Assembly (NCBI RefSeq): GCF_012273015.1
Contig: NZ_CP050954.1
Coordinates: forward strand, 558,001 to 622,000
Reading direction: 5' to 3'
DNA: 64,000 bases
From: Hymenobacter sp. BT18
Lineage (GTDB): Bacteria > Bacteroidota > Bacteroidia > Cytophagales > Hymenobacteraceae
Shown here: in pieces, positions 60,489 to 64,000 of the stretch
Numbering within the stretch: position 1 is the stretch's first letter
Layout of the letters: each line of letters begins with the position of its first letter
Translations under genes and position numbers: made by a program
The notes under the pieces: model-generated
Database searches by the model: none
What the model saw: the letters and a program-made list of their open reading frames with translations, nothing else
What the model was told of the DNA's origin: nothing

Positions 60489-60541
60489 TTAGAGCTTAGA
60501 ATGGGCAGGGTATACCAGAAACAGAACTAGCTAAGCTCTAA
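60489..60541 (-). other. Inverted repeat between Fe-S and FAD subunit genes
   Basis: TTAGAGCTTAG (60489-60499) and CTAAGCTCTAA (60531-60541) are perfect 11-bp arms around 31 bp. The right arm overlaps the Fe-S subunit stop codon. It lies in the 73-bp gap inside the operon and may tune relative expression. Confidence 0.5.
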
Positions 60542-61077
60542 CTTCTATGCTCTGAGCTCTTCCTGTCCACCACTTCCTTCACGGCGTTAAGGATGCCCAC
60601 GTAGGCGCCGCAACGGCACACGTTGCCGCTCATGTGCTCCCGAATTTCGGCCTCGGTGTGGGCACGGCCTTCGTTGAGGAGGCCCTGGGCCGAGCAGATC
60701 TGGCCGGGCGTGCAGTAGCCGCACTGGAAGGCGTCGTGGTCGACAAAGGCCTGCTGCAGGGGGTGCAGGGTTTCGGGCGTGCCGAGGCCTTCAATGGTGG
60801 TGATGTCCTCGTCCTCGTGCATCACGGCCAGGGTGAGGCAGCTGTTGATGCGCTTGCCATCTACCAGCACGGTGCAGGCCCCGCACTGGCCATGGTCGCA
60901 GCCCTTCTTGGTGCCGGTGAGGTGCAGGTACTCGCGCAGGGCATCGAGCAGCGTGGTCCAGGGGGCAAGCTGGAGGGTATGCTGCTGGCCGTTGATGGTG
61001 AGGCGAACCGGGCCGGTAGGCGGCGGTGCGGCCACCCCGCCGGCACGGGCCGCGGAGTTGGTCGGTTGCTGGGTCAT
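60538..61077 (-). CDS. 2Fe-2S subunit of molybdenum hydroxylase (PaoA-like, no Tat signal)
   Basis: A 179-residue subunit with two [2Fe-2S] clusters: plant-ferredoxin-type Cys60, 65, 68 and 80, then Cys119, 122, 154 and 156 in the helical domain. It starts the operon and transfers electrons from the molybdenum site. The E. coli PaoA (YagT) counterpart has a Tat signal; here the N-terminus is a short Ala/Pro linker, so the enzyme is probably cytoplasmic. Confidence 0.92.
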   Translation of the reverse strand: MTQQPTNSAARAGGVAAPPPTGPVRLTINGQQHTLQLAPWTTLLDALREYLHLTGTKKGCDHGQCGACTVLVDGKRINSCLTLAVMHEDEDITTIEGLGTPETLHPLQQAFVDHDAFQCGYCTPGQICSAQGLLNEGRAHTEAEIREHMSGNVCRCGAYVGILNAVKEVVDRKSSEHRS

Positions 61078-61254
61078 AGAAAGAAGTTGAGGTGATGGAG
61101 TGGATAGGCGGAGACCAGCAAGGGCTAAGCTCGCCAGTAGCTTATCGGCTTACGAGGCCAAGCGCTTGGGCGTTATGCTTTGCGGCGTATTTCACCTGTA
61201 CAAAATCCTATCCTTGCTTTTCTTCCTCACCGGCTGCCTATTGATCAGCCCATT

Positions 61255-61285
61255 AGCTGTTTATCCGGATTCTGTCTAAACAGCT
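61255..61285. promoter_or_regulatory. Nested palindrome upstream of the molybdenum hydroxylase operon
   Basis: AGCTGTTTA (61255-61263) and TAAACAGCT (61277-61285) are perfect arms, with ATCCGGAT (61263-61270) nested inside. It is 178 bp before the Fe-S subunit ATG and 80 bp downstream of the Crp-family gene stop. It may be a regulator site or a terminator of the Crp gene. Confidence 0.45.
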
Positions 61286-61364
61286 CAACTATTTGAAATT
61301 CAATTGCTCCTTGCCTATTCCCTCTATCGTTATATTATTCCCAATATAGCGAAAACCCCGCCCG

Positions 61365-61937
61365 CTACCCCCGCCCGGCCCGCAGCCGGCTCAACGACTC
61401 CGGCGTGATACCCAGGTAGGCGGCAATGTGGCGCTGGGGCAGCCGCCGGGCCAGCGTGGGGTACAGCTTTTGAAACTCCTGGTACCGGGCCTCGGCCGGG
61501 GCGCTCAGCACCCCAATCAGCCGGCGCTGCATGGCTACCAGGCTGTTCTGCAACAGCTCGTAGAAAAACGCCTGAAACTCCGGCCCCAACGCCGGCAGCT
61601 GCCCGTACAGCCCCGCCCCAAATAGCAGCACCTCTGAGTCTTCCAGCGCCTCAATGGTGAACAACGCCGGCGCGTGGTGGCGCAGGCTGTGCTGGTCGGC
61701 AATCCACCAGTTTTCGGGCGCAAACTGCAGGATGTGCTCTTTCTGCCGGGCATCCGTCACGTAGCTGCGCAGGCACCCCCGCACCACAAACGCCCCGAAC
61801 CGCGCCGGCTCGCCCTGCCGCCCCAGCATCTCCCCCTTCGCCAGCTGCCGCGGCGTGAGCAGGCCAGCCAGGGTAGCAAACTGGGTTTCGGTCAGCGGAA
61901 GCTTGTGGTGGAAGTAAGCACGGAGGGCGTCGAGCAT
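61365..61937 (-). CDS. Crp/Fnr family transcriptional regulator
   Basis: A 190-residue regulator with an N-terminal cyclic-nucleotide-binding-type beta-roll (about 15-115, LAKGEMLGRQGEPARFGAFVVRGCLRSYV) and a C-terminal helix-turn-helix (about 165-187, LPQRHIAAYLGITPESLSRLR). The roll lacks the clear cAMP-binding RS motif, as in many Bacteroidota Crp-like proteins, so the ligand is unknown. It lies just upstream of the molybdenum hydroxylase operon on the same strand and may regulate it. Confidence 0.9.
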   Translation of the reverse strand: MLDALRAYFHHKLPLTETQFATLAGLLTPRQLAKGEMLGRQGEPARFGAFVVRGCLRSYVTDARQKEHILQFAPENWWIADQHSLRHHAPALFTIEALEDSEVLLFGAGLYGQLPALGPEFQAFFYELLQNSLVAMQRRLIGVLSAPAEARYQEFQKLYPTLARRLPQRHIAAYLGITPESLSRLRAGRG

Positions 61938-61954
61938 GGCGTGAGAATGGGAAT

Positions 61955-62134
61955 TGTCATCCTGAGCATGTCGCGCATCAAGCGAGGAAGAAGGACCTTG
62001 TCACGAATGCACGGTTGCTTCTTTGGTTTTTTTAGCCCGCAGAGGGCGCAGAGGTTTCCGCAGAAGACGCAGAGTAGTTCTGTAGTAATAAGGTCCTTCT
62101 TCCTGGCTTGATGCGCGACATGCTCAGGATGACA
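61955..62134. repeat. MITE-like element with 45-bp inverted arms
   Basis: Arms 61955-61999 and 62090-62134 are inverted copies with 44 of 45 positions identical; each outer end starts TGTCATCCTGAGCATG. The 90-bp interior contains two near-copies of a CGCAGAGGGCGCAGAGG-type sequence. There is no open frame for a transposase. It is a non-autonomous mobile or REP-like repeat inserted between the Crp gene and the receptor gene. Confidence 0.85.
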
Positions 62135-62142
62135 GCTGTAAG

Positions 62143-64000
62143 TTACAACCCATATGTAACCTGCAGGTAGTAGAGCCCGCCCACGCTGGGGCCGCCGAGG
62201 TAGCTGGCGTAGTAGTGGTTGAGCACGTTGCTGGCTCCTAACTTGAAGCGCAGGTTGGGCTCGGGCAGACGGTAGCTGAGTTGGGCGTCGAGGGTGCCGT
62301 AGGCGGGCACGTAGCCGGTTACCAGGAAGGTTTGGGAGTAGTAGCGTTGCTGCCAGTGGTAGTTCAGGCCAAAACCGAAGTTCTTCACCACGTTTTCGTT
62401 GCCCAGACTCGCGTTGGCGGCCCAGCGCGGGGTGTTGAAGCCATCCTCCAGCCCGTCGCCTGACTCGGTGCGGCGCAGGCGGGCGTAGGTGGTGCTGGCT
62501 CCGGCCAGGTAGCCACCGGCCACCTCGTAGCGCAGCCCTAGGGAGCCGCCGTAGTTGTACACCCGGCTGCGGGAGTTGGTCCAGAGGCGGTAGCGGGCCT
62601 GGCCGGCGCGGGCGCTCAGGGCGGTGGCCACGGAGTTCAGGTCGGAGCCGGGGGGCATAGGCTGGCCGGTGGCATCCAGTGGTACGTAGGCTTCCACCTG
62701 GGCAATAAAGTCACGGTAGGTGTTGGCGTAGAAATCCACGTCGGCCAGCAGGCGGCCGCCGGGCAGCAGCGCCGCCTTATAGCCCAGTTCGATGGAGTTG
62801 ATGTGCTCGGGCCGCAGGTAGGTGTAGAGGTTCTTCACTAGTAGGCCCTGGTTCTGGCTGATGGCCTGGCTGCGCGAGAGGCCGCCGGTGTTCACGCCCC
62901 GGGTCACGGCCGCGTTGAAGGCATCAATGGAACTGCGCAGGTAGCTGTTCTCAAATACCCCGTCCGACATCACCCTGAGTCCCCCGATGCGCTTCACCTG
63001 CCCGCTGTTTACGTTGGAAAACCCCTCAAACAAGCTCGGAAACCGGTAGCCGCTCTGGTAGCTCACCCGGAAGTTGTGGCGCTGGGTGGGCGAGTACACG
63101 GCCGTGAGGCGCGGGTTGAAGCGGGTACTGAAGTAGTCGTTCTTATCGGCCCGCAGCGTGGCCGTCAGGCGCACTTTCTCCTGCCACAGCCGCGCCCCAG
63201 CCTGCACGAAGCCGCCGGTTTTGCCGTAGGTGAGCGTACTGTACGGGTCCTCCCCCGCCGCGGGGTTGATGAAGTAGTTGCCGTCGGGCTGAATGAAGTA
63301 GGTGCGGTGGTCGAGGCCCAGCAGCACGTCGGCCCAGGCGGGCAGGGCTTTGCCGCCGCCCCGGCGCAGGGCTTCGCCGAGGTTCAGTTGTCCTTCCAGG
63401 TGCAGCATATCGGCCTGCACGCGCAGGGCCGCGCCCTGGTCCCAGTTGTTGCTATCGGCCAGCTCGCGCAGGCGCTGCTGAAACTCCGGAGTGCCGGGCT
63501 GCAAACGGCCGGCATCGGCGGCGGTGCGGGCCGTGGCGTGCGCCTGGGCTACCGACTGGCCGGCCTGCGCGGCGGCGTTCCAGGCGGCGGTGTAGTCCTG
63601 GTTCCAGCGGGCATCGGGCTTGAAGCTGCGGTCCAGGTTTTCGGCCATGCTGCGCAGGTTATAGCTGCGGCCGGTGTTTTCCTGGGTGAAGTAGGCCCGG
63701 GCCTGCACCACGGGGCCGGTGAGCTGCAGGGCATGCTGCTGCAGGTGGTAGTTGTCGAGCCGGAACCGGTTGCTGCGCTGGTACACGTTGTCGAAGTTGG
63801 CTCCGCGGTAGGTGTAGGCCAGCTCCGTTTTGTCGGTGAGCTTGTAGTGCAGGGCCGCGTCGTACTTCAGGGTTTGCAGCTGGTAGTCGGTCACGTCTTG
63901 CTCCCGGTACCCGGTGCGGGCTACTTGGTAGCTTTTGCCGCCCAGCGTCAGCGTCGAGCGGTTCGATGATTCGTTGCCGTAGCTGCTCACAGGGTCGCGG
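62143..64000 (-). CDS. TonB-dependent receptor, C-terminal part (partial)
   Basis: The frame stays open to the right edge, so the N-terminal signal and most of the plug are missing; a GTG at 63990 is internal (RDPVSSYGN reads through it). About 619 residues of barrel are seen, with alternating amphipathic strands, many aromatic residues and a typical final strand ending GLYYLQVTYGL. Strands such as KVRLTATLRADKNDYFSTRFNPRLTAVY and a loop rich in Ala/Gln (about 63500-63600) are visible. Its cargo cannot be told. Confidence 0.85.
   Translation of the reverse strand, partial: RDPVSSYGNESSNRSTLTLGGKSYQVARTGYREQDVTDYQLQTLKYDAALHYKLTDKTELAYTYRGANFDNVYQRSNRFRLDNYHLQQHALQLTGPVVQARAYFTQENTGRSYNLRSMAENLDRSFKPDARWNQDYTAAWNAAAQAGQSVAQAHATARTAADAGRLQPGTPEFQQRLRELADSNNWDQGAALRVQADMLHLEGQLNLGEALRRGGGKALPAWADVLLGLDHRTYFIQPDGNYFINPAAGEDPYSTLTYGKTGGFVQAGARLWQEKVRLTATLRADKNDYFSTRFNPRLTAVYSPTQRHNFRVSYQSGYRFPSLFEGFSNVNSGQVKRIGGLRVMSDGVFENSYLRSSIDAFNAAVTRGVNTGGLSRSQAISQNQGLLVKNLYTYLRPEHINSIELGYKAALLPGGRLLADVDFYANTYRDFIAQVEAYVPLDATGQPMPPGSDLNSVATALSARAGQARYRLWTNSRSRVYNYGGSLGLRYEVAGGYLAGASTTYARLRRTESGDGLEDGFNTPRWAANASLGNENVVKNFGFGLNYHWQQRYYSQTFLVTGYVPAYGTLDAQLSYRLPEPNLRFKLGASNVLNHYYASYLGGPSVGGLYYLQVTYGL

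Noticed and set aside
1..64000. CRISPR arrays, tRNA or rRNA genes, prophage, intact insertion sequences
   Set aside because: No regularly spaced repeats, cloverleaf-like sequences, ribosomal RNA segments, phage structural genes or transposase genes were found on either strand.

Overview
The window comes from a GC-rich member of the Bacteroidota, most likely Hymenobacter or a close relative in the Cytophagales. Evidence: a SusC/SusD pair, type IX secretion (T9SS) C-terminal sorting domains on secreted proteins, Bacteroidota promoter elements (TTTG and TAnnTTTG), almost no Shine-Dalgarno sequences, and stem-loop dispersed repeats built on cores such as TCATGCAGAGCGNAGCGAAG. The genus is inferred from overall protein character, not from a marker gene. 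No rRNA, tRNA, CRISPR array, phage or intact insertion sequence was found.

Positions 1-24300 are mostly housekeeping and accessory genes in short units. They include the tail of an M48-like peptidase, a PhzF-like isomerase, an Fpg/Nei DNA glycosylase, a membrane-anchored SDR, a TSUP exporter, a CatB/Vat-type acetyltransferase and an LLM flavin oxidoreductase. They also include an iron-uptake pair (TonB-dependent siderophore receptor plus PepSY membrane protein) behind a Fur-like AT-rich dyad, a BASS-type transporter, a BNR-type T9SS protein, an ankyrin protein and a pirin. A betaine/choline-type ABC transporter follows; its permease is fused to a substrate-binding domain whose two halves are in swapped order. 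After it come a TraB-like protein, a large GH63-like glucosidase and a YgiD-type dioxygenase.

Positions 24820-54960 are a large polysaccharide utilization locus. It holds a CE2-like esterase, a GH9 endoglucanase, a GH26 mannanase with two carbohydrate-binding modules and a T9SS tail, a LacI regulator, a ROK sugar kinase, a sialate-O-acetylesterase-type esterase, a GH2 beta-mannosidase, a GH3 beta-glucosidase, a sugar MFS transporter, a type II mannose-6-phosphate-isomerase-like cupin, a GH30-like hydrolase, a GH2 beta-galactosidase-like enzyme, a GH27 alpha-galactosidase, a surface glycan-binding protein, SusD and SusC. This enzyme set fits acetylated galactoglucomannan. The backbone would be cut outside by GH26/GH9, oligosaccharides bound and imported by SGBP/SusCD, acetyl, galactosyl, mannosyl and glucosyl groups removed in the periplasm, monosaccharides imported by the MFS carrier, and mannose converted by ROK kinase plus cupin isomerase to fructose-6-phosphate. 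Near-identical palindromes (CTAAAACGTTTTAG type) lie inside the promoters of the susC, GH26, GH2 mannosidase and lacI units, so the local LacI protein probably controls the whole locus.

Positions 55000-64000 hold a DUF433/DUF5615 toxin-antitoxin-like pair, an AT-rich alpha/beta hydrolase that looks foreign, a three-subunit molybdenum hydroxylase operon (Fe-S, FAD, Mo subunits, PaoABC-like but without a Tat signal), a Crp/Fnr regulator, a 180-bp MITE-like element with 45-bp inverted arms, and the C-terminal part of a TonB-dependent receptor that runs off the right edge.
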